Positions 51,865 through 61,254 are shown, counted from the first letter of the stretch. The stretch: DNA of 64,000 nucleotides from Eggerthella lenta DSM 2243 (GCF_000024265.1 NC_013204.1:248001-312000); one strand, 5' to 3'. Numbers and translations: made by a program. The notes: a model not told the origin generated them from the sequence alone.

Positions 51865-52323
51865 TCAGGTCTGGGGCGTTGCACGCTTCACCCAGAGCAG
51901 CCACCCGAAGGCGGCCGCCATCAGCACGAGGCCTGCGGCGTCGAACAGGATGAAGCGCTCGATGCTGGCGGAAAGCGCGGCGTGGCCGGCGGGCAGCCCG
52001 AAGCGCAGCCACGATTCGCCGGCAAGGCCGATGGCCTGCTGCACCAGCACGATGACGGCCACGGCGCGGAAGCGCAGCGGGCTGGCGATGACGGCGGGGT
52101 AGGTGGCGTTCCACATGAGGAACGCGATGCCGAGGCCCTGCACGGCCGCGGCGCCCGGCACGCCCGCCACCTCGAACGACGGTGCGTAGGCATCGGGCCA
52201 AAGCACGAACGACGCCGCGCACTGCACGTTGATGGCAAACACCAGCAGAAACGCTGCGCGCGCCAGCCACGCGGCGCGGCGTACGCGCACGGGCAGGTCG
52301 TTCGTGTCGGCGGGTTGGTTCAT
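51865..52323 (-). CDS. Small membrane protein, function unknown
   Basis: 152 residues with four hydrophobic helices (AAFLLVFAINVQCAASFVLW; AAAVQGLGIAFLMWNATYPA; RAVAVIVLVQQAIGLAG; RFILFDAAGLVLMAAAFGWL). I recognise it only as resembling uncharacterised four-helix proteins of Actinobacteria. ATG at 52323 has AAAGGATATCGGT. It diverges from mazG 88 bases away. Confidence 0.75.
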   Translation of the reverse strand: MNQPADTNDLPVRVRRAAWLARAAFLLVFAINVQCAASFVLWPDAYAPSFEVAGVPGAAAVQGLGIAFLMWNATYPAVIASPLRFRAVAVIVLVQQAIGLAGESWLRFGLPAGHAALSASIERFILFDAAGLVLMAAAFGWLLWVKRATPQT

Positions 52324-52410
52324 ACCGATATCCTTTCGCATTGTCGTGCAGCATACCACGCCCCTCGCGCGGCGGTATACTGCTGTTGAGCAACCGAAGA
52401 AAGGATCTCC

Positions 52411-53382
52411 ATGACTGCCTCCGAACCCACGCCGCCCATCGCATCCCCGTCTCCTGCCGCGCCCCTCGCAAGCCAGCTTGCGGCCAACCCCTGCAGCCAT
52501 CCGTCGTTCGACCAGTTCGTCGCCACCATCGCCGCGCTGCGCGCGCCGGACGGATGCCCGTGGGATCGCACGCAGACGCACCAGAGCATCGCGCACAACA
52601 TGATCGAAGAGGCATACGAGGCGGTGGACGCCATCGAAGCCGCCGATGTCGCGCACCTGCGCGAGGAGCTGGGCGACGTGCTGCTGCAGGTGGTGTTGCA
52701 AAGCCAGATAGCTTCCGATGCCGGCGAGTTCGACATCAACGACGTGTGCGCCGACGTGAACGAGAAGATGGTCCGCCGCCATCCTCACGTGTTCGGCGAG
52801 GCGCAAGCCGCCAACGCCGGGGACGTGCTGGATCTGTGGGAACGGGTGAAGATGGCGGAGAAGGGCGCCGCCGACGAGGCGGCCGACGGTGCGGGCGAGC
52901 GGCGCGAAGGCCTGCTGGACGGCGTGCCCACCAGCTTCCCCGCGCTCATGCAGGCGCAGAAGATATCTCGCAAGGCCGCGGCCGCCGGGTTCGAGTGGGA
53001 CTCGCTTGACGGCGTGTGGGAGAAAGTGCGCGAGGAAATCGCCGAGCTGCAAGAAGCCTACGCCGTCGCGCCCAAGGCGGCGAACGGCAAGGTGGACGCC
53101 GCGGCCGCTTCCGCAGGCGCGGCCGTCGACCCCGCCGCGGCCGAGGCGGCCGTCGCCGCCGTCGAGGACGAGCTCGGCGACGTGCTGTTCTCGCTGGTGA
53201 ACGTGGGCCGCCGCATGGGCGTGGACGCAGAAGGTGCGCTGCGCTCCACCTGCCGCAAGTTCCGCGACCGATGGGCCTGGATGGAGCAAGCCGCCTGGCA
53301 GCAGGGTCGAACCATCGAAGACCTCTCCAGCGAAGAGCGCGAAACCCTGTGGAACGAGGCGAAGAAGCGCGAGCGATCGTAG
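52411..53382 (+). CDS. mazG: Nucleoside triphosphate pyrophosphohydrolase MazG
   Basis: 323 residues, two MazG domains. Domain 1: CPWDRTQTHQSIAHNMIEEA ... LREELGDVLLQVVLQSQIA with the EExx-ExxD metal ligands. Domain 2: GFEWDSLDGVWEKVREEIAE ... EDELGDVLFSLVNVGRRMG, interrupted by about 30 Ala-rich residues between its two ligand helices. It cleaves NTPs to NMP and PPi, clearing damaged nucleotides or lowering (p)ppGpp. GAAAGGATCTCC precedes the ATG. Confidence 0.94.
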   Translation: MTASEPTPPIASPSPAAPLASQLAANPCSHPSFDQFVATIAALRAPDGCPWDRTQTHQSIAHNMIEEAYEAVDAIEAADVAHLREELGDVLLQVVLQSQIASDAGEFDINDVCADVNEKMVRRHPHVFGEAQAANAGDVLDLWERVKMAEKGAADEAADGAGERREGLLDGVPTSFPALMQAQKISRKAAAAGFEWDSLDGVWEKVREEIAELQEAYAVAPKAANGKVDAAAASAGAAVDPAAAEAAVAAVEDELGDVLFSLVNVGRRMGVDAEGALRSTCRKFRDRWAWMEQAAWQQGRTIEDLSSEERETLWNEAKKRERS

Positions 53383-53528
53383 GGTCGCCTCCTGTCGTCC
53401 TGGGCGCCCGCACCGCTTCGTTCGGGTCTCCGCTTCAACCCTTTGGCACATTTGATGGCGCAGGTGGGCGTAAAGCGCTAAACTGTATCCCCATCGTCAT
53501 ACATCCTACCAAGAAGGCGAGGGGGGCG

Positions 53529-56500
53529 ATGCGTCCTGCATGGGAATTTGGAATCGAAAAAGACTCGCTGGAGGAAGAAAAAACCGACGGGGGGGGGGGG
53601 GGCTCATTCGGGCCTTCTGAGCACGACGCCCTCTCGGGTCTTCTAAACCGCAGCGGATTCAACGTGCGCGTGCGCGCATTGATCGACGCCCATCCCGATG
53701 AGGCGTATGTTCTTGTGTACGGCGACATCGATCGCTTCAAGGCGTATAACGATCTGTTCGGCACTTCGGCGGGCGATAGCCTGCTCGCTGATATCGGCGA
53801 GATGATCCGCCGCAATCTGCCGAGCAATGCGACGGCGGCTCGGTTGCGCGCCGATCATTTCATCGGCTGCTTCCCGCGTTCTCTGTTCGACGCCGATCGC
53901 ATGCTCGCCGTGTTCAACGACTGGTTCGCTGCCTATCGTCAGGACTTCACCTTCTTCGTTCGCATGGGGGTGTATTCCATCGACGATCCCGAGCTGGACG
54001 TCAACCTCATGTGCGACCGTGCGCTCTTGGCGCTGCGCGCCGCGAAGAGCGGTTCTGCGGGCAGCCGCTATGTGCTGTACGACGAGACGCTGCGTGCGTC
54101 GCTGCTGAAGGAGCAGCAGCTGGCGGGCGAGATGACTACCGCGCTCGACCGGGGGCAGTTCGTGCCGTTCTTCCAGCCTCAGTACTGCTATGCGACCGGC
54201 CGTATGATCGGCGCCGAAGTGCTCGCGCGCTGGAAGCATCCCAAGCGTGGTCTGCTGGGTCCCGCCGAGTTCATTCCCGTGTTCGAGCGCAACGGCCTCA
54301 TCTCCCGCTTCGATTACTATATGTGGGATCAGGCGTGCCGCTGCCTGCGCGCGTGGATCGACGCGCACGGTCGCGACGCCGTGCCGCATCTGTCGGTGAA
54401 CCTGTCGCGCGCCGACATCTATCGATCCGACCTGTGCTCGTATCTCAAGGGGCTCGTGGAGCGCTACGATGTGCCGCCCAGCCTGCTGAACCTCGAGATC
54501 ACCGAAAGCGCGTACATGGAATCGCCTGACCAGCTGGTTGGAGCCGTCATGGAACTGCGCCGCGCCGGCTTCACCGTGGAGATGGACGACTTCGGCAGCG
54601 GATACTCGTCGCTGAACACGCTGAAAGACGTGCCTGTGGACGTGTTGAAGCTGGACATGGGCTTCCTCGATGCGCACGAGAGCTCGCGCGGCGGCCTCAT
54701 CCTCGCCTCCATCGTGCGCATGGCGCGCTGGCTGAACCTGCCCGTCATCGCCGAGGGAGTGGAAACCCAGAAGCAGGCAGCATACCTGGCCAGCATAGGG
54801 TGCGAGTACATGCAGGGCTATCTGTTCTCGCGTCCGGTAGATCGCGAGACGTTCGAGCGCATGTTGATGGACGGCGGTCGAGAGTCCGTCAAGCGGCCGA
54901 TCATTGAGAATCTGCAGGATGATGCATCCGAGTTTTGGAACGCGGATTCCCCGGTAACCCATTTTTTCAACAGCTACGTGGGCGCCGCCGCCATCGCCGA
55001 ATACGACAACCGAACGTTGGAGATCGCGCGTGCGAACCATCAGTTCGCTGAGCTGTTCGGCATGCTCGATGATTTGGACGCGGCGGAGAGGATACGCAAG
55101 GACCTGCTGACGCAGCTGTTGGACGAGGATCGTGCCGCGCTGCATGAGGCTATTTTGCGCGCGGTGCGCGATCGCGGCGACTCCGAGAGCGAGCTGCGTT
55201 TCCGCAGCGGCGGACGAGGGCGTTGGATCCGTGTCCGCATCCGTCTGCTCTCGCGCGCGGGCAATCTCAGCAACCTCTATTTGCTTGCCGAGGAAACCAC
55301 TCAGGAGCAGGCTTTGCGCGATCGGCTGGCTGCCACGCGCGACACCATTCCGGGCGGTCTGGCGTTCTACGAGGTGGCGGATCGCATTCGTCTGTTGGAT
55401 TTCAGCGATGCCGCTGCCGATATGATCGGCTACACTCGCGAGGAATACCAGGCCCGCACGTTGGACGACGCGCTTGCGGTGGTGCATCCGGAAGATCGCG
55501 CACGCGTCGAAGCGGTGGCTGCCGAACTGGATGCGGGTGCGTCGCGGTCGTCGTGCACTATGCGCGTTCTGCGCGGCGACGGCAAGGTGGCGTGGCTGCA
55601 TCTTTCAGCGTCGACGATGTATCGAGACGAGACGGCGCTGTACGTGGTGGCCGTGCTCATCGACGTGACGAACGAGAAGGAGAATGAGCAACGCCTCAAG
55701 GCGCAAAGCGAGCTGCAGTGCCGGTTGAGCGATTCCGTTCCGTGCGGCATCGTGCGCTATACGGTGGACGACGAGCCCCGCGTGCTATTCGTCAACCGTA
55801 CGGGATGCGAGATATTCGGGTACGCCGATTTCGCTGCATATCGTGCTGGGACGGCGGGCGGTAAGATCGTACCCATCCACGATGACGACGATGAGCTGCA
55901 TGCCAAGACGGTTGCGGCGCTCAAGGCCGGGGCGGCGCCCATCGGCTTCACGTATCGTTTCGTGCGAAGCGACGGCTCGATGGGATGGATCGAGGGCACG
56001 TCGGCGCTGGAGCGCGATATCGACGGCAGGACCGTCGTCCAAAGCGCGTTCCTGGATGTGTCCGACCGCCAGCAGAAGCGCTACGAACAGGATATACACC
56101 GTTATTCGATGGTGTTGTGCTCGGTGTACGACGAGATCGTCGAGTTCGATGGCGAGAACAAGACGTACCGCTCGCTGTACTCGTCGGGCAGGACGCTCGC
56201 CGACAGAACCATGCCCATGGAAGAGGCGCTCAAGTTCTGGACCGACCATCTGCCCGAGCCGGACGATCGCTTGCGCCTACGTGCCGCGATAGACGAATGC
56301 CTTGCAGACGACGGCGCCAGCCCTATCGCCTGCACCTACCGAATGGCGTTCGAAGATAGGAGCTGCTGGTACCAGAGCATTCTGCTGCGAGTGTCGGAGT
56401 CGGCCGTGCTGTGCTGCAGCAAGGACGTGACGGAACACGTGTCGAACGAGGATCGCAGGATCATGATGCGCGTGCTGGACACCATGGGCAAGCTGCCGGT

Positions 56501-57368
56501 GGGCGTGGGCGTGTTCGCGAAGCGCGATGGCGAGGTGCGGCTGCGCTATGCCAACGACCGACTGAGCACCATGTTCGGCGACGGGCTTCCGGGTGCGCCC
56601 GATAATCCCGATTGGGATGCGCCGCTTGAGCTGAGCGAAGAGGTGAAGCGGCTCGATCAGCGTTGCGTCGACCAGGAATTCATCGCGGATGGGAACGAAT
56701 TGGACGTAGGTCTTCGTGCGGTGCGCGATAACGGAGAGGCGATTGACGTGCGGATCCAGGGCCGCGTAGCGCGCGAGCCTGACGGCGAGCTGGTTCTGTA
56801 CGCAGTGGTCAGCGACGTGACGGCGGAGCTGCGCGATCAGCGTGAACGCTCTTGGCAGAATGAGCGCTATCGCCTGCTCAGCGAGATGACGCACAAGATG
56901 AGCTTCGACTACGATTCGGATTCCGACACGGTGCTTTTGTACATGGATCGCACGGGCAAGGGCATGGAAGCCCAGGTTATCCCTCATTATTTGGAAACGC
57001 TTTCGGAAACTCGCGGCAAAATCATCCATCCTGGCAGCATGGACGACGTGCGCAGGATGTTCCAGCATGCACGGTCGGGCGCCAACGAGGTGAGCGCCGA
57101 GTATCAGGCAGACTACTTCGGCAAGGGCTATGCCTGGTACCGCGCCAATCTGTTCGTTGCCCACGACGTCGCGGGCGTGTGGCATCTCGTAGGGTTGATA
57201 GAGAATATCGATGACGAGCACGATCTGCGGTTCCGTGCGGAAAACGACGCGACGACGGGGTTGAGCAACCATACCGCCACGCAGGATCTGGTTGCCTCGG
57301 CGCTCGCCGACGCATCGGTGCGGCGGCACAGCGTGTGCGTCGCGCTCGATATCGACGACTTCAAGTAG
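53529..57368 (+). CDS. Giant GGDEF-EAL-PAS protein, cut short by an in-frame TAG; 14-G tract near its start
   Basis: 1279 residues to the TAG. Order: poly-Gly from the G tract (~21-25); a degenerate GGDEF (~35-180; RADHF at the active site, near residue 107); EAL (~200-440; AEVLARW, VNLSRADI, EITES, DDFGSGYSSL, KLDMGF, AEGVETQKQ); several PAS/PAC domains (~470-1235); and the beginning of a C-terminal GGDEF (TTGLSNHTATQ ... ALDIDDFK) that is broken by TAG where the family has Lys. The rest of that domain lies at 57369-57722. EAL retains its metal ligands, with EVL for EAL. ATG at 53529 has GAGGGGGGCG. Close relative of the gene at 14925. Confidence 0.85.
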   Translation: MRPAWEFGIEKDSLEEEKTDGGGGGSFGPSEHDALSGLLNRSGFNVRVRALIDAHPDEAYVLVYGDIDRFKAYNDLFGTSAGDSLLADIGEMIRRNLPSNATAARLRADHFIGCFPRSLFDADRMLAVFNDWFAAYRQDFTFFVRMGVYSIDDPELDVNLMCDRALLALRAAKSGSAGSRYVLYDETLRASLLKEQQLAGEMTTALDRGQFVPFFQPQYCYATGRMIGAEVLARWKHPKRGLLGPAEFIPVFERNGLISRFDYYMWDQACRCLRAWIDAHGRDAVPHLSVNLSRADIYRSDLCSYLKGLVERYDVPPSLLNLEITESAYMESPDQLVGAVMELRRAGFTVEMDDFGSGYSSLNTLKDVPVDVLKLDMGFLDAHESSRGGLILASIVRMARWLNLPVIAEGVETQKQAAYLASIGCEYMQGYLFSRPVDRETFERMLMDGGRESVKRPIIENLQDDASEFWNADSPVTHFFNSYVGAAAIAEYDNRTLEIARANHQFAELFGMLDDLDAAERIRKDLLTQLLDEDRAALHEAILRAVRDRGDSESELRFRSGGRGRWIRVRIRLLSRAGNLSNLYLLAEETTQEQALRDRLAATRDTIPGGLAFYEVADRIRLLDFSDAAADMIGYTREEYQARTLDDALAVVHPEDRARVEAVAAELDAGASRSSCTMRVLRGDGKVAWLHLSASTMYRDETALYVVAVLIDVTNEKENEQRLKAQSELQCRLSDSVPCGIVRYTVDDEPRVLFVNRTGCEIFGYADFAAYRAGTAGGKIVPIHDDDDELHAKTVAALKAGAAPIGFTYRFVRSDGSMGWIEGTSALERDIDGRTVVQSAFLDVSDRQQKRYEQDIHRYSMVLCSVYDEIVEFDGENKTYRSLYSSGRTLADRTMPMEEALKFWTDHLPEPDDRLRLRAAIDECLADDGASPIACTYRMAFEDRSCWYQSILLRVSESAVLCCSKDVTEHVSNEDRRIMMRVLDTMGKLPVGVGVFAKRDGEVRLRYANDRLSTMFGDGLPGAPDNPDWDAPLELSEEVKRLDQRCVDQEFIADGNELDVGLRAVRDNGEAIDVRIQGRVAREPDGELVLYAVVSDVTAELRDQRERSWQNERYRLLSEMTHKMSFDYDSDSDTVLLYMDRTGKGMEAQVIPHYLETLSETRGKIIHPGSMDDVRRMFQHARSGANEVSAEYQADYFGKGYAWYRANLFVAHDVAGVWHLVGLIENIDDEHDLRFRAENDATTGLSNHTATQDLVASALADASVRRHSVCVALDIDDFK
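53589..53602 (+). repeat. Homopolymer tract of 14 G
   Basis: Lies 60 bases into the coding region. Fourteen G keep the downstream domains in frame with the ATG at 53529; loss or gain of one G would stop translation early. Typical of phase-variable genes. Confidence 0.9.
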
Positions 57369-57722
57369 GTGAACGACACGTACGGTCACATTGAGGGCGA
57401 TACGTTGCTGCATGAGGTGGGCAAGGTGCTGAGATCGAGCTTCCGCGAAAGCGACGTGCTGGGTCGCGTGGGCGGCGACGAGTTCCTGCTGCTGCTGAAA
57501 AACATCGATCTCGAAGTGGCACTGGACAAGCTGGAACAGGTCAAGCGCCAGCTTGCAGCCGTGAAGGTCGGCTCGCAGGGAAAAGCCCTGTCGGTCAGCA
57601 TGGGCGTGTATGTGCCGGAAGACGATGACCTGGCGTACCGCGACGTGTTCGTGAAGGCCGACGAGGCGCTGTATCGGGCGAAGCGTTCGGGGAAGAACCG
57701 CATCTGCGTCCACGGCCGCTAG
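57369..57722 (+). pseudogene. Detached C-terminal part of the GGDEF domain
   Basis: Continues the frame of the gene at 53529 right after the TAG. 117 codons: VNDTYGHIEGDTLL, VLGRVGGDEFLLLL with an intact GGDEF signature, and the closing AYRDVFVKADEALYRAKRSG. The first codon is GTG, but there is no ribosome site. Without the missing part (DIDDFK), it cannot fold as a full cyclase. The two halves would give one 1397-residue protein if TAG were AAG. Confidence 0.85.
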
Positions 57723-57777
57723 GGTCTTTTGCGACTTCCGTCATTCCGATCGCAAGCGCCAATCGCTGATCCCCTTG

Positions 57778-57835
57778 CCATCCTGAGCGCAGGCGGCGGA
57801 GCCGCCGGAGCCGAAGGATCCGGCGCGCCGTCAGC
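57778..57835. repeat. Partial CCTGAGC/GGATCC repeat
   Basis: CCATCCTGAGCGCAGGCGGC, a GGCGGCGGAGCCGCC hairpin, then GAAGGATCCGGCGCGCC: a fragment of the repeat seen whole at 42659-42847. Confidence 0.6.
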
Positions 57836-57949
57836 CTTCTCCGCCTGGCGCATCTGATGATTGCGCGGGATTCGGCGGCCGGAACGCCGTTGACGTGACG
57901 GCTCGGCTATCATGGGATCGATAGAGCCGTGCTTGAAGGAGTATTCGTT

Positions 57950-58693
57950 ATGGCAGACGCATCGCAGCAGCCGTCCGATCGTCGACTTGCAGTCGAGGCG
58001 CAGAGAGGCGAGGGGGCCAGCCGCTTTCCCTTTTTGTTGACCGACGACCTGCGCAGCCCCCTGGACGATCTGCAGCGTCTTCGTGACGCCGAGGTGAAAA
58101 CCCGCGAGATCATCCAGAAGTACCAAGCTGCCATGCGTGAGATGATGGTGCGCTTCGAGATCCTCGACCAGGATCTCAATCTCAAGAAGCACCGCAACCC
58201 CATCCATCATCTGGAGTCGCGCATAAAGAAACCTGCCAGCATCTTCGAGAAGCTGGAGCGCTACGGCAAAGAGCCCACGCTGGAGAACCTCGAGCGCTTC
58301 ATCATGGACGTGGCCGGCGTGCGCGTGATCTGCTCGTACATCCACGACGTGTACAACCTGCTGGAGCTGCTGCAAAAACAGGATGACCTGGAGATCGTCG
58401 AGATCAAAGACTACATCAACAATCCGAAGCCGAACGGCTATCGTAGCCTGCACGTTATCGTACGCATTCCCGTGTACTTTCTTGACAAGAAGGAACTCAT
58501 TCCCGTCGAGGTGCAGCTGCGCACCATCGCCATGGACTTCTGGGCCAGCTTGGAACACGATCTGAAGTACAAGTCGGTGAGCGAGGTGCAGGGGATCGAC
58601 TCCTACGACGAGCTCAAGGATTGCAGTCGCATCATCGAAGACGTGGAGTCGCGCATGCAGATCCTCGCTCGTGCGTTGGAGATGGAAGATTAG
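57950..58693 (+). CDS. Small alarmone synthetase (RelA/SpoT-domain GTP pyrophosphokinase)
   Basis: 247 residues, one RelA/SpoT synthetase domain with no hydrolase, TGS or ACT parts. RNPIHHLESRIKKPASIFEK (substrate-site Arg/Lys), MDVAGVRVICSYIHDVY (Mg-binding Asp in the DxAGxR motif), KDYINNPKPNGYRSLHVIV (G-loop YxSLH) and VEVQLRTIAMDFWASLEHDL (catalytic Glu, ExQxRT) are all present. It makes (p)ppGpp or pGpp from GTP/GDP and ATP. AAGGAG lies nine bases before the ATG at 57950. It lies behind the c-di-GMP gene, and both second-messenger genes may respond to one another. Confidence 0.95.
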   Translation: MADASQQPSDRRLAVEAQRGEGASRFPFLLTDDLRSPLDDLQRLRDAEVKTREIIQKYQAAMREMMVRFEILDQDLNLKKHRNPIHHLESRIKKPASIFEKLERYGKEPTLENLERFIMDVAGVRVICSYIHDVYNLLELLQKQDDLEIVEIKDYINNPKPNGYRSLHVIVRIPVYFLDKKELIPVEVQLRTIAMDFWASLEHDLKYKSVSEVQGIDSYDELKDCSRIIEDVESRMQILARALEMED

Positions 58694-58765
58694 CGGCCGG
58701 AGCCAGCTGCATGGGCTGATGGCCCGCACCCGCGCGCCTTCTGCGCGGTTCCGTCAGCATCTTCC

Positions 58766-58801
58766 GAAAGAGGCAAGCCGACTTTTCGGCCTGCCTCTTT
58801 C
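58766..58801. terminator. Bidirectional terminator between the alarmone synthetase and TDT genes
   Basis: GAAAGAGGCA-n-GCCGA and TCGGC-n-TGCCTCTTTC form a long stem with T-rich flanks on both strands; the two genes converge on it. Confidence 0.85.
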
Positions 58802-58806
58802 TTGCT

Positions 58807-59796
58807 CTAGTTCTCGAAATACTCCGAGAAGCGGGCGGTCTGCTTGTTCTCGCGAATGACGGCGGCGCTCTTCGGCTCTTCGATGCGCATGAAGAAGAAG
58901 TGCAGGTAATGGATGAACACGTATCCCACCATGACCACCGACACCGCCGCCTCGGCCGCGAACAGGACGTTCAGCACTTCGGGTACCGCAAGGCCGTTAG
59001 CCTGGAAGAACGCGAGCGCCTTGCCGAGCGCCGTGGCCGTGATGACGAAGGGGAACGTCATGGCCGCGTAGCTGGGGTAGAACCGAAGGCGCAGCAGAAC
59101 GGGGAGGCGCGACAGCACCACGGCGAACAGCACTTGCGCCAACACCAGCATCGCCAGGACGAACACGAGGTTCGGCTGGGGAGCCGTGGCCAAGTAGCCT
59201 ACAAGGGACAGGCTCATGGGAGCGGTGTAGATGCAGAACAGCGGGCGTGCGCTTTCGGGGATCTCGTGCTTCATGTAGCGGTACGTCACCAAGCCCAAAA
59301 GCACGACGTAGCAGGCGAATCCGAACCAGAACAGCAGATGGCCCACTGCCTCCATGCCGAACGTCGGAGAGGTGACGGACGCTACGACGATGCCCACGTA
59401 GCAGATGAAGTAGGTTGGAAACACCTCATGCAGTTTGAAGTGCGAGATGAAGCGAGCGGTGAACCAGCCCATCAGCGCGAGGTGCGCCACAACGGCCGCC
59501 GACCATAGCGCAAATGCCGGAATGTACGCGAAGGGGGCCAGGTAGCCGGCCAGCTGCATGAGCGTCATGAAGAGGGTGGCGCTGACGCTGGCCATGATGG
59601 AGTTATGCAGGTCGTCGCGAATCATATCGGGGAACAGCGCGATCTTGGCGCCGAGCATGGCGATGAGCACCAGCGACAGGATGCCGCAGACGATGTGAAC
59701 GATCTCGGTGTAGGGCTGCAGCAAGTTGCCCAACGCGGCTAAACCGAGCGCAACGCCTGCGGTGGGTATGGGGACTTTTCTGATGATCTCGCGCAC
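58807..59796 (-). CDS. TDT family transporter (TehA/Mae1/SLAC1-like)
   Basis: 329 residues with about ten membrane helices. The first helix has IPTAGVALGLAALGNLLQPY, the motif of the tellurite-resistance/dicarboxylate transporter family; FPSY-type helix 8 (RFYPSYAAMTFPFVITATAL) is also typical, with the Phe that gates the anion pore. It probably carries a dicarboxylate, sulfite or other anion. GTG start at 59796 has AGAAAGGTAGC. It diverges from the LysR gene 245 bases away, which may regulate it. Confidence 0.9.
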   Translation of the reverse strand: MREIIRKVPIPTAGVALGLAALGNLLQPYTEIVHIVCGILSLVLIAMLGAKIALFPDMIRDDLHNSIMASVSATLFMTLMQLAGYLAPFAYIPAFALWSAAVVAHLALMGWFTARFISHFKLHEVFPTYFICYVGIVVASVTSPTFGMEAVGHLLFWFGFACYVVLLGLVTYRYMKHEIPESARPLFCIYTAPMSLSLVGYLATAPQPNLVFVLAMLVLAQVLFAVVLSRLPVLLRLRFYPSYAAMTFPFVITATALGKALAFFQANGLAVPEVLNVLFAAEAAVSVVMVGYVFIHYLHFFFMRIEEPKSAAVIRENKQTARFSEYFEN

Positions 59797-60041
59797 GGCG
59801 CTACCTTTCTACTGTCGCGCATCTTACTCTTTGATGCGCACGATGGAGGGGTCCCGCTCGATGTTCCATCTGAAACACGCACGGGGGTCTGTCTGCGGCT
59901 TGCAAGCCTGCGACCTGGGAAGGCTCGGGACTTGCGAGTCGCTGCCCATTCTTCCATTCCCCTACGAAAAAGAAAACTTCTAAATACTTATGTTATGATT
60001 ACTATATCTTATGGTTATTGTTTGTCCTGATAGAGGTCGCA
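59797..60041. promoter_or_regulatory. Divergent promoter region TDT/LysR
   Basis: AT-rich 59975-60030 contains three TTATG repeats and TATATCTTATG, in contrast to its GC-rich surroundings. This is the likely site of both promoters and of a LysR-binding site. No clear T-n11-A palindrome can be picked. Confidence 0.4.
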
Positions 60042-60917
60042 ATGCTGGATTTCCGTGTCGAAACGTTTCTGACCGTTTGCCGAACGATGAACTACACGCG
60101 CGCCGCTGAGGAGCTGAACATCACGCAGCCGGCGGTGTCGCAGCACATCGCGCACCTTGAGCGCGATTACGGCGTGCCGTTGTTCGCCTACCGCAACAAG
60201 AAGCTGCAGCTCACCGACGCGGGCGCGCTGCTGCGCGACGCGCTGTCCACGATGGCGCACGACGAGCGCCTGCTGCGCGACCGGATGCGCAGCTCGGCCA
60301 CGGGCGCGCGCGTGGAGCTGTCGCTGGGCATGACGCTGACGGCAGGGGAGTACCTGGTGGCTGCGCCGCTGGCCGACTACCTCAGGCGACATCCTGAACT
60401 GCATGTCGCCGTGCGCTCGGGCGGCACGAGCGAGTTGCTGGCGTTGTTGAACGCAGGCGAAATAGACTGCGCGTTCGTGGAGGGCTTTTTCGACAAGAAT
60501 GCGTATGCGTGGGACGTGTTCCGCACCGAACGGCTGGTGTGCGTGTGCGCGGCCGATCATGAGTTTGCCGCTCGGCCCGTGCGCGTGGAAGATCTGTTCG
60601 ACGAGCGGCTCATCGTGCGCGAACCGGGGTCGGGCACGCGCGCGGTGCTCGAACACGCGCTGGCGGCTCAGAACCTTACGGTGGACGGCTTCGCGCAGGC
60701 CAGCGTGGTGGAGAGCCTTGACGTCATCAAGATCCTCGTGGAGCACGATCTGGGAATTTCGTTTCTGTACGAGGCGGCTGTGGCGCGCGAGCTGGCCGCC
60801 GGCACGCTGCGAGTCATCGATCTGGAGGGGCTCGCCATCTTGCATGACATCGCATTCATCCGCCTGAAGAACAGCGTTTTCGAGCGAGAGTTCCAGAACC
60901 TGTTCGCCGATCTCTGA
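60042..60917 (+). CDS. LysR-family transcriptional regulator
   Basis: 291 residues. HTH DFRVETFLTVCRTMNYTRAA ... TQPAVSQHIAHLERDYGVPL and effector domain with LSLGMTLTAGEYLVA and IVREPGSGTRAVLEHAL, as in CysB/CbbR-like regulators. ATG at 60042 has GAGG seven bases upstream; the GTG/ATG options before it lack one. It diverges from the TDT transporter, a typical layout for a regulator and its target. The ligand is unknown. Confidence 0.92.
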   Translation: MLDFRVETFLTVCRTMNYTRAAEELNITQPAVSQHIAHLERDYGVPLFAYRNKKLQLTDAGALLRDALSTMAHDERLLRDRMRSSATGARVELSLGMTLTAGEYLVAAPLADYLRRHPELHVAVRSGGTSELLALLNAGEIDCAFVEGFFDKNAYAWDVFRTERLVCVCAADHEFAARPVRVEDLFDERLIVREPGSGTRAVLEHALAAQNLTVDGFAQASVVESLDVIKILVEHDLGISFLYEAAVARELAAGTLRVIDLEGLAILHDIAFIRLKNSVFEREFQNLFADL

Positions 60918-60939
60918 TCGAAGGCTTCGACGAAGCTTG

Positions 60940-61200
60940 CCGGTCCCTCCTTCGCCTGCTGTTCCTGCGCTCCGCTTCTCGCGCCCGTGCTCGCGCCTCC
61001 CCCGCGTTCGATCCCGCTCCCGCGCTCCCGCACCCGCTTCCTCGCGCTCGCGCACCCTGCGTTCGACCCGGCCACCCGCACCCCCGCTCCCCACGCCCGC
61101 GTCCAATTCCTCTGGGTTCGCGTTTTGCGCTCGATTCCGCGGGATCTGCGTTCGAGTCCGCTGCCCGGGTCTGCCTCGCCGTTCAGTTCTCCTGCGTCGC
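60940..61200. repeat. Low-complexity pyrimidine-rich stretch
   Basis: Units such as CGCTCCCGC and GCGTTCGA recur irregularly. No gene, RNA or terminator recognised. Part of the 984-base gap after the LysR gene. Confidence 0.5.
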
Positions 61201-61238
61201 CCGGCTCGTGGGACGGCGCGCATCCCGGTCAGCCGGAA

Positions 61239-61254
61239 TGTTTCACGTGAAACA
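61239..61254. promoter_or_regulatory. parS site 3
   Basis: TGTTTCACGTGAAACA, within a ~57-base segment duplicated at site 4. Confidence 0.93.

Noticed and set aside
53440-53528. c-di-GMP riboswitch before the GGDEF/EAL gene
   Set aside because: I could not find the conserved GEMM core or tetraloop-receptor pattern in the leader of either giant gene.
57366-57368. TAG read as pyrrolysine or other recoded residue
   Set aside because: No pyl genes or tRNA are seen, no recoding signal follows, and the site matches a plain AAG-to-TAG change in a conserved DIDDFK motif.
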